Positions 6,967 to 14,914 are shown, counted from the first letter of the stretch. The stretch: DNA of 32,135 nt from Streptacidiphilus neutrinimicus (GCF_000787815.1 NZ_BBPO01000050.1:21314-53448); one strand, 5' to 3'. Notes: generated by a model not told the origin, from the letters alone. Made by a program: numbers and translations.

Positions 6967-8751
6967 TCACGCGTCCTCGGCGAGCTCCAGCCACTGCATC
7001 TCCAGCTCGTCGCGCTCGTCCTTGACCGCGCGCAGCTGGGCGTCCAGTTCGGCGATCTTGCCGAAGTCCGCGGCGTGCTCGGCCATCTGGGCGTGGAGCT
7101 TGGTCTCCTTCTCCTCCAGCTTGGCGAGCTGGCGCTCGATGCGCTGGAGCTCCTTCTTGGCCGCGCGGGTGTCGCCGCCGGTCTTCTTCGGGGCCGGGGC
7201 CGGCGTCGTCGCCTCGACGAGCGCCGCGCGGCGCTCGAGGTACTCGTCGATGCCGCGCGGCAGCATGCGCAGGCGGCGGTCGCCGAGCAGCGCCCACACC
7301 GTGTCCGTGGTCCGCTCGATGAAGAAGCGGTCGTGGGAGATGACGACGAGGGAGCCCGGCCAACCGTCGAGGAGATCCTCCAGCTGGTTGAGGGTCTCGA
7401 TGTCGAGGTCGTTGGTGGGCTCGTCCATGAACAGGACGTTGGGCTCGTCCATCAGCAGACGCAGCAGCTGCAGGCGGCGGCGCTCACCGCCGGAGAGGTC
7501 GGCGACCGGCGTCCACTGCTTCTCCTTGGTGAACCCGAACGTCTCGCAGAGCTGGCTCGCGGACAGTTCACGGCCCTTGCCGAGGTCGACGCGCCCGCGC
7601 ACCTGCTCCACGGCCTCCAGCACGCGCAGCGTGCCGGGGAGCTCGGCGACCTCCTGGGAGAGGTAGGCGAGCTTTACGGTCTTGCCGACGACGACCTTGC
7701 CGGCGGACGGCTGCTTCTCGCCGTCGCTCGCCCAGGCGGTCTGCATCGCGCGCATCAGGGAGGTCTTGCCGGCGCCGTTGACGCCCACGAGGCCGATGCG
7801 GTCGCCGGGGCCGAGCTGCCAGGTGAGATGTTCCAGCAGCAGCTTGTCACCGGCCTGGACGGTCACGTCCTCCAGGTCGAAGACGGTCTTGCCCAGCCGC
7901 GAGTTGGCGAACTTCATCAGCTCGACCTTGTCGCGCGGCGGCGGCACGTCCGCGATCAGCTCGTTGGCGGCCTCGACACGGAACCGCGGCTTGGAGGTGC
8001 GGGCAGGCGCGCCCCGCCGCAGCCAGGCCAGCTCCTTGCGGACCAGGTTCTGGCGCTTGGTCTCCTCCGTCGCGGCGATGCGGGCCCGCTCGGCGCGCGC
8101 GAAGACGTAGTCGGAGTAGCCGCCCTCGTACTCATGGACGTCGCCGGCCTGCACGTCCCACATGCGGGTGCAGACCTGGTCGAGGAACCAGCGGTCGTGG
8201 GTGACGACGACGAGCGCGCTGCGGCGCGCCTGCAGGTGACCGGCGAGCCAGGCGATGCCCTCGACGTCGAGGTGGTTGGTGGGCTCGTCCAGGACCAGCA
8301 GGTCGTGGTCCTCGATCAGCAGCTTGGCCAGCGCGATGCGACGGCGCTCGCCACCGGAGAGCGGGCCGATGACGGTGTCGAGACCCTGCGGGAAGCCGGA
8401 GAGGTCCAGGCCGTCGAAGAGGCCGGTGAGCACGTCGCGGATCCTGGCGTCGCCCGCCCACTCGTGGTCGGCCTTGTCGCCGACGACCTCGTGGCGGATG
8501 GTGGCCTTCGGGTCGAGCGCGTCGCCCTGGGCCAGCACGCCGATCGCCAGGCCCGTCACATGGGTGACGCGACCGCCGTCGGGCTCCTCCTGCTTGGCCA
8601 TGATCTGGGTCAGCGTGGTCTTGCCGTCGCCGTTGCGGCCGACGACGCCGATCCGGTCGCCCTCGCTGACGCCGACGGACACGCCGTCGAGCACGGCTCG
8701 GGTGCCGAAGATCTTGCTGACGCCTTCGACGGTGACGAGGTTGACTGCCAC
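6967..8751 (-). CDS. ABC-F family ATPase (Uup-like)
   Basis: A 594-residue soluble protein with two fused ABC ATPase domains and no membrane domain. ABC-F proteins act on ribosomes rather than in transport. Domain 1: Walker A GRNGDGKT at residues 38-45, signature LSGGERRR, Walker B LLVLDEPTNHLD. Domain 2: Walker A GVNGAGKTS, signature LSGGERRR, Walker B VLFMDEPTNDLD. A basic interdomain linker (KRQNLVRKELAWLRR) and a C-terminal charged coiled coil of about 70 residues (AAKKELQRIERQLAKLEE onward) point to the Uup type. The GTG at 8751 is used, with AGGAG 10 nt upstream; the frame stays open beyond it but upstream residues are not homologous and overlap the MarR remnant. Role in ribosome quality control or antibiotic protection cannot be decided from sequence. 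Confidence 0.9.
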   Translation of the reverse strand: MAVNLVTVEGVSKIFGTRAVLDGVSVGVSEGDRIGVVGRNGDGKTTLTQIMAKQEEPDGGRVTHVTGLAIGVLAQGDALDPKATIRHEVVGDKADHEWAGDARIRDVLTGLFDGLDLSGFPQGLDTVIGPLSGGERRRIALAKLLIEDHDLLVLDEPTNHLDVEGIAWLAGHLQARRSALVVVTHDRWFLDQVCTRMWDVQAGDVHEYEGGYSDYVFARAERARIAATEETKRQNLVRKELAWLRRGAPARTSKPRFRVEAANELIADVPPPRDKVELMKFANSRLGKTVFDLEDVTVQAGDKLLLEHLTWQLGPGDRIGLVGVNGAGKTSLMRAMQTAWASDGEKQPSAGKVVVGKTVKLAYLSQEVAELPGTLRVLEAVEQVRGRVDLGKGRELSASQLCETFGFTKEKQWTPVADLSGGERRRLQLLRLLMDEPNVLFMDEPTNDLDIETLNQLEDLLDGWPGSLVVISHDRFFIERTTDTVWALLGDRRLRMLPRGIDEYLERRAALVEATTPAPAPKKTGGDTRAAKKELQRIERQLAKLEEKETKLHAQMAEHAADFGKIAELDAQLRAVKDERDELEMQWLELAEDA

Positions 8752-8815
8752 GGATGCTGCGCTCCTGCGGGGGCTCGGATGAGGTGCCGACCTACCAGGG
8801 TAGTGGGCCGACCGC

Positions 8816-9055
8816 TCAGCCCCGCCCGCCGTTCCGGCTCTGGAGATCACCGAGCAGCAGCTCGAGCAGTCCCGCGAGCGCCTCCCGCTGCTCCGGACCG
8901 AGACCGGCGACCAGTTCGGCCTCCCGGCCGAGCACCGCGTCCACCCACCGCTCGACCAGGGCGTGCCCGGCGTCGGTGAGGGAGACGGTGACCGCACGCG
9001 GGCCCAGTTCCGGGGTACCCGTCCGTACGACCAGCCCCTCGCGCTCGGCTACTCG
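8816..9055 (-). pseudogene. MarR-family regulator, 3' remnant only
   Basis: Reading leftwards from about 9055 the frame gives VAEREGLVVRTGTPELG, then AVTVSLTDAGHALVERW, a helical segment (GLGPEQREALAGLLELLLGDL) and a stop at 8816-8818. This is the wing plus C-terminal dimerisation helices of a MarR regulator (about 79 residues). The N-terminal half with the recognition helix is missing: the sequence changes abruptly at about 9050-9055, where the 3' end of the next gene begins, and the missing half is not found on the far side of the accessory genes. No start codon or ribosome binding site fits, so it is scored as a truncated gene. Confidence 0.65.
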
Positions 9056-9690
9056 ATGCGGAGCCGGAGCGTCGCCCCGTCCGGCAGCTCGTGCACCTGC
9101 TGCGCGATCGGACCGCGGATCCGCATCGCGGTCACCGCGTCGTACGCGACGAAGTTGTCGAAGTCGTAGCCGCCGCCGCCGACGAAGAACGTCCGCGGGA
9201 CCAGGCGCTCCGAGGGGTCGAGCGCGCCCTTCTCCTGCTGGTAGGCGTAGGCGAACGAAGCCGCGCCGTTCACGTCCGGGTCGGCCAGGAGCCAGGCGGC
9301 CCAGTCCTCGAGGCTCTCGCCGAGCAGCTCGTCCTGGGCCGTCTCCGGGTCGAAGCGAACCACCTCACGACCCTCGACGATGGCGAACTGGGTGCCGAAG
9401 ATGTCCTGGGCGAAGCAGAACAGGTCGTCGGCCAGCCCGTCGTAGGTGTCCTTCCAGGTGTTCTCGCCGTTCCACGCCAGCAGGTCGTGGCCGAGGCCCT
9501 CCTCACCCGCCCGGAAGACCTGGACACCCGCGTTGAACAGGAAGAATCCGTTGATGCGCGACAGCAGGGCGCCGAGCTCGGCCAGCGGACCGCTCCCGGT
9601 GCCGAAGTCGAGTTCGATGGACGGACCCATCGGGCCCCGGGCCCGGCCGAGCAGGGTCTCCAGCGCGTTCGATCCGGTCGTGTCAGTCAT
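9049..9690 (-). CDS. SUKH/SMI1-KNR4-like protein, probable immunity protein
   Basis: A 213-residue soluble protein. Residues about 75-140 (HDLLAWNGENTWKDTYDGL, DDLFCFAQDIFGTQFAIV, EVVRFDPETAQDELLGESLE, DWAAWLL) have the pattern of SUKH-superfamily (SMI1/KNR4) domains, which are common immunity proteins of bacterial polymorphic toxins. It is the last gene of the toxin unit at 9049-11965 and starts 26 bp after the 275-aa gene. The ATG at 9690 has AGGA 7 nt upstream and GAGG directly adjacent. Its stop lies exactly at the break in the MarR gene, so it marks one edge of the inserted module. Family call is by motif recognition; which toxin it neutralises is inferred from position. Confidence 0.65.
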   Translation of the reverse strand: MTDTTGSNALETLLGRARGPMGPSIELDFGTGSGPLAELGALLSRINGFFLFNAGVQVFRAGEEGLGHDLLAWNGENTWKDTYDGLADDLFCFAQDIFGTQFAIVEGREVVRFDPETAQDELLGESLEDWAAWLLADPDVNGAASFAYAYQQEKGALDPSERLVPRTFFVGGGGYDFDNFVAYDAVTAMRIRGPIAQQVHELPDGATLRLRIE

Positions 9691-9715
9691 CCTCGGGTCC
9701 TGTTCTCGTTCGCCT

Positions 9716-10543
9716 TCAGTCCTGGCGTTGCGCCTCGGGGCCGATCGGACGGTTCAGGTAGTACTCACGCACCCTATCCGTCATCACCGGCCGCAGCGTG
9801 GGGAGCAGCACCAGGGCGGCGGGCAGCACGTCCCACTGCATGAGCGGCCAGTACACGGCGTGCGCGGCGAGCAGCACGGCCTCGCCCTCGGGAACCTCGC
9901 CGGCCACGGCGAAGGCGCCGGCGAGCCAGATCGCCAGGTTGAGGTCCTGGGGGATCTCGCCGAGAGCCCGATAGGCCTCCCGGGCCCGGGAGAGGTCCCG
10001 TGTCTGGTGCAGTGCGGACCAGAAGGTGCGCCGTTGCCGTGCGTCGAGCTCCACCGGATCGCGCCCGAGCAGGTCCGCCCCGATGACCCTGGTGTTCGCG
10101 CCGACCGGTGCGCCCCAGTCGTAGTAGGCCTCCAGGTCGTCCCGCACGGTCCTGCCGGAGGCGAGCCGCTCCGCCGCCTGCCGGAAGGTGCGGTTCAGCA
10201 CCCGGCCCTCGGGGACGGCGGCGGCCGCGGCGAGCAGCCGCGGGGCGGCCGGCGTCCCGTCGTGGAGGTCGGCGCCGTAGAAGGCGTAGAGAAAGGGCAT
10301 CGTCTGGTCGCACAGGTGGCCACCCGACGGCCCGTCACGGGCGATCAGTTCCTCCGCCAGTCGGCCGGCCTCGCCGAAGCGGTCCGACCACAGCAGGATC
10401 AGGATCGCCGCCGCGGCGGCCGTGAGCCTCGCGTCGGGATCGCCGTCCTCCCGGGCGACGTCCAGCAGTTCCGGCAGGACCTCGAGGAACCGGCCCTGCC
10501 GCGCCCGGGACGCCAGGACTTCGGCCTCTTCTTTCGTGGCCAA
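9716..10543 (-). CDS. Unrecognised helical-repeat-like protein, candidate immunity protein for the DNase
   Basis: 275 residues, predicted soluble, with no signal peptide or membrane segment. The composition is almost wholly helical (for example EEAEVLASRARQGRFLEVLP, RLTAAAAAILILLWSDRFGE, LAIWLAGAFAVAGEVPEGE), suggesting TPR/HEAT-like paired helices. I do not recognise a family. It begins at a TTG (10543) with GGGAG 4 nt upstream, 28 bp behind the stop of the NucA/NucB toxin gene and ahead of the SUKH-like gene. In polymorphic toxin loci the gene directly after the toxin is usually its immunity gene, so an inhibitor of the DNase is the leading inference; there is no direct evidence in the sequence. 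Confidence 0.6.
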   Translation of the reverse strand: MATKEEAEVLASRARQGRFLEVLPELLDVAREDGDPDARLTAAAAAILILLWSDRFGEAGRLAEELIARDGPSGGHLCDQTMPFLYAFYGADLHDGTPAAPRLLAAAAAVPEGRVLNRTFRQAAERLASGRTVRDDLEAYYDWGAPVGANTRVIGADLLGRDPVELDARQRRTFWSALHQTRDLSRAREAYRALGEIPQDLNLAIWLAGAFAVAGEVPEGEAVLLAAHAVYWPLMQWDVLPAALVLLPTLRPVMTDRVREYYLNRPIGPEAQRQD

Positions 10544-10571
10544 CGTGCTCCCTCGTTCCGCCGTCCGTCCG

Positions 10572-11228
10572 CTATCTGATCGTGATCTTGACTCTGGTGC
10601 CGTCCGGCAGGCTGTTCAGTGCGCTGCCCATGGCCGAACCGGAACCGCGGTTGTCGCTGTCCGGAATGTACTTCACGCTGGCGCCGGCCCCGCCCTGTTT
10701 GAACATGGCGGGCGGATACTCGTCGCGGTCGTCCGGCGGCCTGGTGGGGATCCCGGCCAGGGACGCGGTCCGGCGGTCGTCCGCGCCCGCCCGGTCGATG
10801 TCCAGCACCGAAGGGTGGGGGCTGCCCGTGAGCGGCACGTCGGGGCCGTGATGCGTGATCCCGCTCTGCGCCTCCTGGATGTGCAGGGCGGATTCGGGGT
10901 ACTTGGAGGCGTCGACGACGAGTTCGACGTCGTAGTCCCGCTGCCCGCCGAGCGCCGCGTCGATCTTCGAACGCGCGGCCGCCTGGGTCCTGATCCGCTT
11001 GCGGGCGCCACGGCCGGTCTTGCCATCGTTCTTGGCTATCTTCTCGGCCAGGCTGACCAGTTCGTGAGCGTGTCGGGCATCGGCGTCCGCGATGTTCTTG
11101 ACGACCTGCTCGGTGCCGTGGCCGACCGAGTGGTACATGTCCGCGACCGCCTCGGCGGCGTCGTGGCTGAGACTGCGGCCGACGCGGGCAGCCGCCTCCT
11201 CCAGGGCCTTGGCGATGGGATGCGTCAC
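10572..11228 (-). CDS. NucA/NucB-type DNase toxin
   Basis: 218 residues. The C-terminal half (about 100-218) carries the hallmarks of the DNase_NucA_NucB family known from Bacillus: KYPESALHI at 109-117, DRDEYPPA at 167-174 with the acidic metal/catalytic cluster, GGAGASVKYI near 179-188, DNRGSGS at 192-198, and a final beta strand LPDGTRVKITIR. The N-terminal 90 residues are helical (SLSHDAAEAVADMYHSVGHG) and lack a secretion signal. The GTG start at 11228 overlaps the upstream gene's stop as GTGA, so toxin and leader are translationally coupled. The expected activity is metal-dependent DNA cleavage. In Bacillus such nucleases are secreted (NucB) or serve competence (NucA); here the WXG100-like leader and following immunity candidates argue for an antibacterial toxin. 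Confidence 0.82.
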   Translation of the reverse strand: MTHPIAKALEEAAARVGRSLSHDAAEAVADMYHSVGHGTEQVVKNIADADARHAHELVSLAEKIAKNDGKTGRGARKRIRTQAAARSKIDAALGGQRDYDVELVVDASKYPESALHIQEAQSGITHHGPDVPLTGSPHPSVLDIDRAGADDRRTASLAGIPTRPPDDRDEYPPAMFKQGGAGASVKYIPDSDNRGSGSAMGSALNSLPDGTRVKITIR

Positions 11229-11965
11229 GAGAACGACACCCCCTGCGCCACGGCGGCGAATCGCGCCCCGTGCCCCTGGACCTCCTCGGCGTGGCCGTGC
11301 ATCAAGACGGCGTGGCGCATCATCTCGTCCGGCTGGACGTGGAACCCGTCGCCCGCGCCGCCACCGCCCATGTCGCCGGGGTCGGGTGCGCCGAGCGCGG
11401 CCTGGAGCCCCTGGAAGACGAGGCCGCTCAGCGCCCGCTCGACCACCTGCTCCAGGGGTCCCACCGCCTGGTTGATGAGGGCGCCGATCAACTCCTGCTC
11501 CGCGGTCTGGATCAGCGCGTTGACGATCTTCTTCGTCGCCTCGACCAGCAACGCCTCCGCAGCCTCCGCCGCGCCCAGCGTCACCACGGCCGCCGCTTGG
11601 TCCGCGACGAACTCGGCTGCCATGATCCCGAGTTCGGTGATGACCGCGGTCTTCATCGCCACGATCCCGTCGGCCGCCAGCTCCAGCGCGTCGGCGGTCA
11701 CCGAACACGCCTCCACCAGCTCGGACATGTGACTGTTGGACCGCTGCGCCCAGGCCTCGACCAACGCCTCGTAGGACGAGGCCTGGTAGACATCCCCGAG
11801 CCGACCGATCGTCTGACTGGCGGCGTCGTGGGAGGCCTGCAGGTTCTGTCCGAACTCCCGCACATGGCCGCCGAATTCACGGACCTTGTCCTCGTTCACC
11901 TGCGGCCAGTTCAGCCCGAGCAGGTTCATCACCCAGACGAGCTCCCCGGGCAGCTCGATCGCCAT
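11225..11965 (-). CDS. WXG100-like type VII secretion leader/carrier protein of the toxin operon
   Basis: 246 residues. The N-terminus (IELPGELVWVMNLLGLNWPQ then VNEDKVREFGGHVREFGQNL) is the form seen at the start of actinobacterial polymorphic toxins delivered by type VII-like secretion, followed by a helical hairpin (SYEALVEAWAQRSNSHMSEL) and an Ala-rich hydrophobic helix pair at about 95-160 (AVITELGIMAAEFVADQAAAV). A glycine-rich linker (about 190-205) precedes a second short helical motif (VQPDEMMRHAVLMHGHAEEV) at the C-terminus. Usually this module is fused to the toxin; here it ends and the DNase is a separate overlapping gene. ATG at 11965 with GAGGGGG about 5 nt upstream. No secretion apparatus is in the window. 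Confidence 0.7.
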   Translation of the reverse strand: MAIELPGELVWVMNLLGLNWPQVNEDKVREFGGHVREFGQNLQASHDAASQTIGRLGDVYQASSYEALVEAWAQRSNSHMSELVEACSVTADALELAADGIVAMKTAVITELGIMAAEFVADQAAAVVTLGAAEAAEALLVEATKKIVNALIQTAEQELIGALINQAVGPLEQVVERALSGLVFQGLQAALGAPDPGDMGGGGAGDGFHVQPDEMMRHAVLMHGHAEEVQGHGARFAAVAQGVSFS

Positions 11966-11994
11966 GCATCCCCCTCGCTGAGCGCTCGGAGGAG

Positions 11995-12000
11995 ATTATA
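11995..12000 (-). promoter_or_regulatory. -10 element of the toxin operon
   Basis: A perfect TATAAT on the minus strand, 29 bp before the leader gene's ATG. The hexamer 17 bp further upstream (CTGGGT) is a poor -35. A strong -10 with a weak -35 suggests dependence on another factor. Confidence 0.45.
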
Positions 12001-12004
12001 TGAC

Positions 12005-12032
12005 CGGCCGTCACCTCACCCAGCGGCCGTCA
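12005..12032 (-). repeat. Two 9-bp direct repeats in the toxin promoter
   Basis: TGACGGCCG occurs twice (12032-12024 and 12013-12005), 19 bp apart centre to centre, one copy upstream of the -35 position and one in the -35/-10 spacer. Nearly two helical turns apart, they could bind one regulator dimer. Confidence 0.4.
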
Positions 12033-12078
12033 TCTCCCCTGCCGGGCGGGATCTCCCGGCGCGGCGAGGCGGGGCGGC

Positions 12079-13047
12079 TCAGACCAGGGTCGCGCCCGGC
12101 ACAGGGCCCTCCGCGCGGCGGACGTCGCGGCAGGTGCCGGACTGGGCGAGGGCGGCGGCGACCGCCGCAGCCGCGGCGGCATCCTTGGCCAGGAACGCGC
12201 AGGTCGGGCCGGAGCCGGAGACGAGGGCGCCGATCGCGCCCACCTCGGTGCCCACGCGGAGGGTCTCCGCGAGGGCGGGACGCAGCGAGAGCGCAGCCGG
12301 CTGCAGGTCGTTGCTGAGGGCCGCGCCCAGCGCGGCGGCGTCACCCGAGGCGAGGGCGGCCAGCAGCGCGGGGTCGGCGGCGGGCGCGGGGACGCGCGAC
12401 TCGTCCGCGCCTCCGGGACCGGCCGCCTCCTCGCGAAGGCGGTCGCACTCCCCGTAGACGGCGGGCGTGGACAGGCCGCCGTCGGCGACCGCGAAGACCC
12501 AGTGGAACGTGCCGCCGACGGGCACCACCGTCAGCATCTCGCCGCGCCCCTGGCCGAGCGCGACCCCTCCGTGCAGGGAGAACGGCACGTCGCTGCCGAG
12601 CTCGGCCGCGAGCGCGAAGAGCGTCGAGCGCTCCGTGCCGAGACCCCACAGCGCGTCACAGGCGAGCAGGGCCGCCGCCGCGTCGGCACTGCCGCCCGCC
12701 ATGCCCCCGGCGACGGGGATGTCCTTGTCGATGTGCAGGGCGACGTTCGCCTCGACGCCGTGGTGGGCGGCGAGCGCCCGCGCCGCGCGGGCGGCCAGGT
12801 TGCTCTCGTCGGTCGGCACGACGTCCGCGTCACGGCCGGCGACGGTCAGGCTGAGGCCCTCGGCCGGGCGCGCCGTGACGGTGTCCCACAGACCCACGGC
12901 GAAGAAGACCGTGGCCAGCGCGTGGAACCCGTCGGCGCGCCGACCGCCCACCGCCAGCTGCACGTTGACCTTGGCCGGCACCCGGACGGTAACGCCGTCG
13001 GGCGCGGACGCGGACGTCGGTTCGAGCACGGACTCGGACGCGTTCAT
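12079..13047 (-). CDS. ispE: 4-diphosphocytidyl-2-C-methyl-D-erythritol kinase
   Basis: A 322-residue GHMP kinase of the methylerythritol phosphate pathway to isoprenoid precursors; phosphorylates CDP-ME at the 2-hydroxyl. The N-terminal substrate motif PAKVN is at residues 24-28, the ATP-binding loop PVAGGMAGGSADAA at 111-124, and the C-terminal GHMP motif VSGSGPTCAFLA is present. The ATG at 13047 is chosen over one at 13125 because AGGAG precedes it by 9 nt; the first 20 residues are a loose, non-conserved tail. Gene order rsmA-ispE is conserved in actinobacteria; the gap to rsmA is 105 bp. The start of the toxin island lies directly beyond its stop. Confidence 0.93.
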   Translation of the reverse strand: MNASESVLEPTSASAPDGVTVRVPAKVNVQLAVGGRRADGFHALATVFFAVGLWDTVTARPAEGLSLTVAGRDADVVPTDESNLAARAARALAAHHGVEANVALHIDKDIPVAGGMAGGSADAAAALLACDALWGLGTERSTLFALAAELGSDVPFSLHGGVALGQGRGEMLTVVPVGGTFHWVFAVADGGLSTPAVYGECDRLREEAAGPGGADESRVPAPAADPALLAALASGDAAALGAALSNDLQPAALSLRPALAETLRVGTEVGAIGALVSGSGPTCAFLAKDAAAAAAVAAALAQSGTCRDVRRAEGPVPGATLV

Positions 13048-13152
13048 CGGCGGGGGCTCCTGGGAGACGGGGGCGGTGCACGGGGTGAGGTGCGCTGACG
13101 CGCGGGAAGACCGGGCGTGGGACACGAGAGGTGGGACGGACCCGCGGGAGGG

Positions 13153-14064
13153 TCAGGACTGCGGCGAGGACTCCGGCTTGTTCTCGGCGATCGCGGCGAA
13201 CTGCTCCACCGTCAGCGCCTCACCGCGCAGGCGGTGGTCGATCCCCGCCGCGGACAGCGCCGTCTCCGCGGCGGCCGGACTACCCGCCCAGCCCGCCAGC
13301 GCCGCGCGCAGCGTCTTGCGGCGCTGCGCGAACGCCGCGTCGACGACGGCGAAGACGTCGGTGCGCGCGGCGCTCGTCTTCAGCGGCTCGTCGCGGCGGA
13401 CCAGCGAGACCAGACCCGAGTCGACGTTCGGCGCGGGCCAGAAGACGTTGCGGCCGATCGCCCCCGCGCGCTTGACGCGCGCGTACCACTGGGCCTTGAC
13501 CGACGGCACGCCGTAGACCTTGTTGCCCGGCTGCGCGGCCAGCCGGTCGGCGACCTCGGACTGCACCATGACGAGCGTGCGCTCGATGGTGGGGAAGGTC
13601 TCCAGCATGTGCAGCAGCACGGGGACCGCGACGTTGTAGGGCAGGTTCGCCACCAGGGCGGTCGGCGCCGGGCCGGGCAGCTCGGTGACGGCCATCGCGT
13701 CCGCGTGGACCAGGGCGAACCGGTCCGCCTTCTCCGGCATGCGGGCGGCGACGGTGGTCGGCAGGTGCTCGGCGAGCAGCGGGTCGATCTCGATGGCGGT
13801 GACCCGGTCGACCGCCTCCAGCAGCCCCAGCGTCAGCGAGCCGAGGCCGGGCCCCACCTCCACGACCACGTCGTCGGGCCGTACCTCCGCCGCGCGCACG
13901 ATGCGGCGGACGGTGTTCGCGTCGATGACGAAGTTCTGCCCGCGCTGCTTGGTCGGCCGCACTCCCAGCCGACCGGCCAGTTCACGAACGTCTGCGGGGC
14001 TCAGCAGTGCGGAGTCGTTCGACGCGGCGGAAGGCTCGACGGACTCGGGATCGGTGGTGCTCAC
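13153..14064 (-). CDS. rsmA: 16S rRNA (adenine1518-N6/adenine1519-N6)-dimethyltransferase
   Basis: A 303-residue SAM-dependent methyltransferase (KsgA) that dimethylates two adjacent adenines in helix 45 of 16S rRNA, late in 30S assembly. QNFVID (43-48) is the family's N-terminal motif; motif I is EVGPGLG at 69-75; the catalytic NLPY is at 140-143; the C-terminal [12 protein letters not shown] helix is typical. The GTG at 14064 is supported by the protein ending its conserved region shortly after it. There is no Shine-Dalgarno sequence; instead TATCCT lies exactly 6 nt upstream, as expected for a leaderless transcript. An open frame continues upstream for over 400 bp but crosses the tandem repeats and is not coding. 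Confidence 0.94.
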   Translation of the reverse strand: MSTTDPESVEPSAASNDSALLSPADVRELAGRLGVRPTKQRGQNFVIDANTVRRIVRAAEVRPDDVVVEVGPGLGSLTLGLLEAVDRVTAIEIDPLLAEHLPTTVAARMPEKADRFALVHADAMAVTELPGPAPTALVANLPYNVAVPVLLHMLETFPTIERTLVMVQSEVADRLAAQPGNKVYGVPSVKAQWYARVKRAGAIGRNVFWPAPNVDSGLVSLVRRDEPLKTSAARTDVFAVVDAAFAQRRKTLRAALAGWAGSPAAAETALSAAGIDHRLRGEALTVEQFAAIAENKPESSPQS

Positions 14065-14076
14065 CCGGCAAGGATA
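14062..14076 (-). promoter_or_regulatory. Leaderless-type start of rsmA
   Basis: TATCCT (14076-14071) is followed by 6 nt and the GTG start. No Shine-Dalgarno sequence is present. No convincing -35 is seen. Confidence 0.4.
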
Positions 14077-14170
14077 CGGGCCGCCTCCGGCGCGACGCGC
14101 CGCCGCTCGCCCCTCGCCGGAGGGTTCACACCCGGCGCCTCCGTGCCCGGGCCCACCGAGTCGCCGGAGC

Positions 14171-14245
14171 TCGCTCGGCGCGTCACTGCTCGGCGTGTCA
14201 GTGCTCGGCGTGTCAGTGCTCTGCGTGTCAGTGCTCTGCGCGGGT
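14171..14245. repeat. 15-bp tandem repeat over the rpf stop codon
   Basis: About five head-to-tail copies of GTGCTCGGCGTGTCA; the two central copies differ by one base, the outer ones are more diverged. The unit is a multiple of three, so on the minus strand the rpf frame reads GAG CAC TGA CAC GCN repeatedly. This gives four in-frame TGA codons (14228-14230, 14213-14215, 14198-14200, 14183-14185). Confidence 0.85.
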
Positions 14246-14914
14246 GCCGCAGACCGGCCAGGGGGAGAGGCCCCGCTCGTGGAAGAGGGCGCGGGCGCGG
14301 GTGGTCTGCTCGCCGACCGAGGCGTTCTGGGGCAGGCCGTGCCCGCCGAGGCTGTGCCAGGTGTGGGCGTCGAACTGGTAGAGCCCGCCGTAGCGGCCGC
14401 TCGGGTCGGTGATGTGCGGGTTGCCGCCGGACTCGCAGCGCGCCAGCGCCGCCCAGTCGATCTCGCCGGTCCCGAAGTGCACCAGCGGAGAGGCCGCCCG
14501 GTGGCGGCCACGGCTCGCCGCGTGACCGTCGAGCTCCGGCGGCCGCACCTCCTCGGCCGCGCGGACGCGCGGTCTCGCGTGCCGGGGCCGGGGCGACGAC
14601 GGCAGCTGGGGGGCCGCGGGCGCTCCTGGAACGTGCGGCAGGACGAGCGTCTCGACCGTGCGCGGGCCGGTCACCGCGCCGTCGACGCCGGCGAGGGCCT
14701 CCCTTGCCACCGCGCTCGTGGACGTCGACGGGTCGCCCGCCGTGGGGGCGTCCGCCACCGCGCCGTCCGGCAGGATGTCGGCGGCTTCGGTGGCGTGATC
14801 GCTCTCCGCGCCCTGCGCCTCCTCGACCAGGAACGCGCCGGTGCCGCCCACCAGCAGGGCCAGGATCAGCGCCTGCGGCAGCGTCCGCCTGGAGGTGTCG
14901 GAAGAAACGTTCAC
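14228..14914 (-). CDS. rpf: Short resuscitation-promoting factor (Rpf) / transglycosylase
   Basis: 228 residues. The C-terminal 75 residues form an Rpf (transglycosylase-like) domain: [17 protein letters not shown] with the catalytic Glu, [17 protein letters not shown], and [17 protein letters not shown]. Rpfs cut the peptidoglycan backbone and promote spore germination and regrowth of dormant cells. The N-terminus carries a hydrophobic segment (about 13-29, [16 protein letters not shown]) that anchors or exports it, then about 100 Ala/Pro-rich residues. It occupies the position of RpfB in the conserved metG-tatD-rpf-rsmA block but lacks the DUF348 and G5 domains of RpfB. GTG at 14914 with GGAG 5 nt upstream. 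The stop lies inside a 15-bp tandem repeat. Confidence 0.9.
   Translation of the reverse strand: MNVSSDTSRRTLPQALILALLVGGTGAFLVEEAQGAESDHATEAADILPDGAVADAPTAGDPSTSTSAVAREALAGVDGAVTGPRTVETLVLPHVPGAPAAPQLPSSPRPRHARPRVRAAEEVRPPELDGHAASRGRHRAASPLVHFGTGEIDWAALARCESGGNPHITDPSGRYGGLYQFDAHTWHSLGGHGLPQNASVGEQTTRARALFHERGLSPWPVCGTRAEH

Noticed and set aside
7075-8979. 634-codon open frame on the plus strand over the ABC-F gene
   Set aside because: Mirror of two complete ABC ATPase domains; no recognisable motif of its own.
6288-9058. Integrative element inserted at tRNA-Thr
   Set aside because: No integrase, excisionase or repeated tRNA 3' end was found; the tRNA is followed by its own terminator and core genes.
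14171-14245. CRISPR-like array
   Set aside because: The 15-bp units are contiguous with no spacers, and no cas genes are present.
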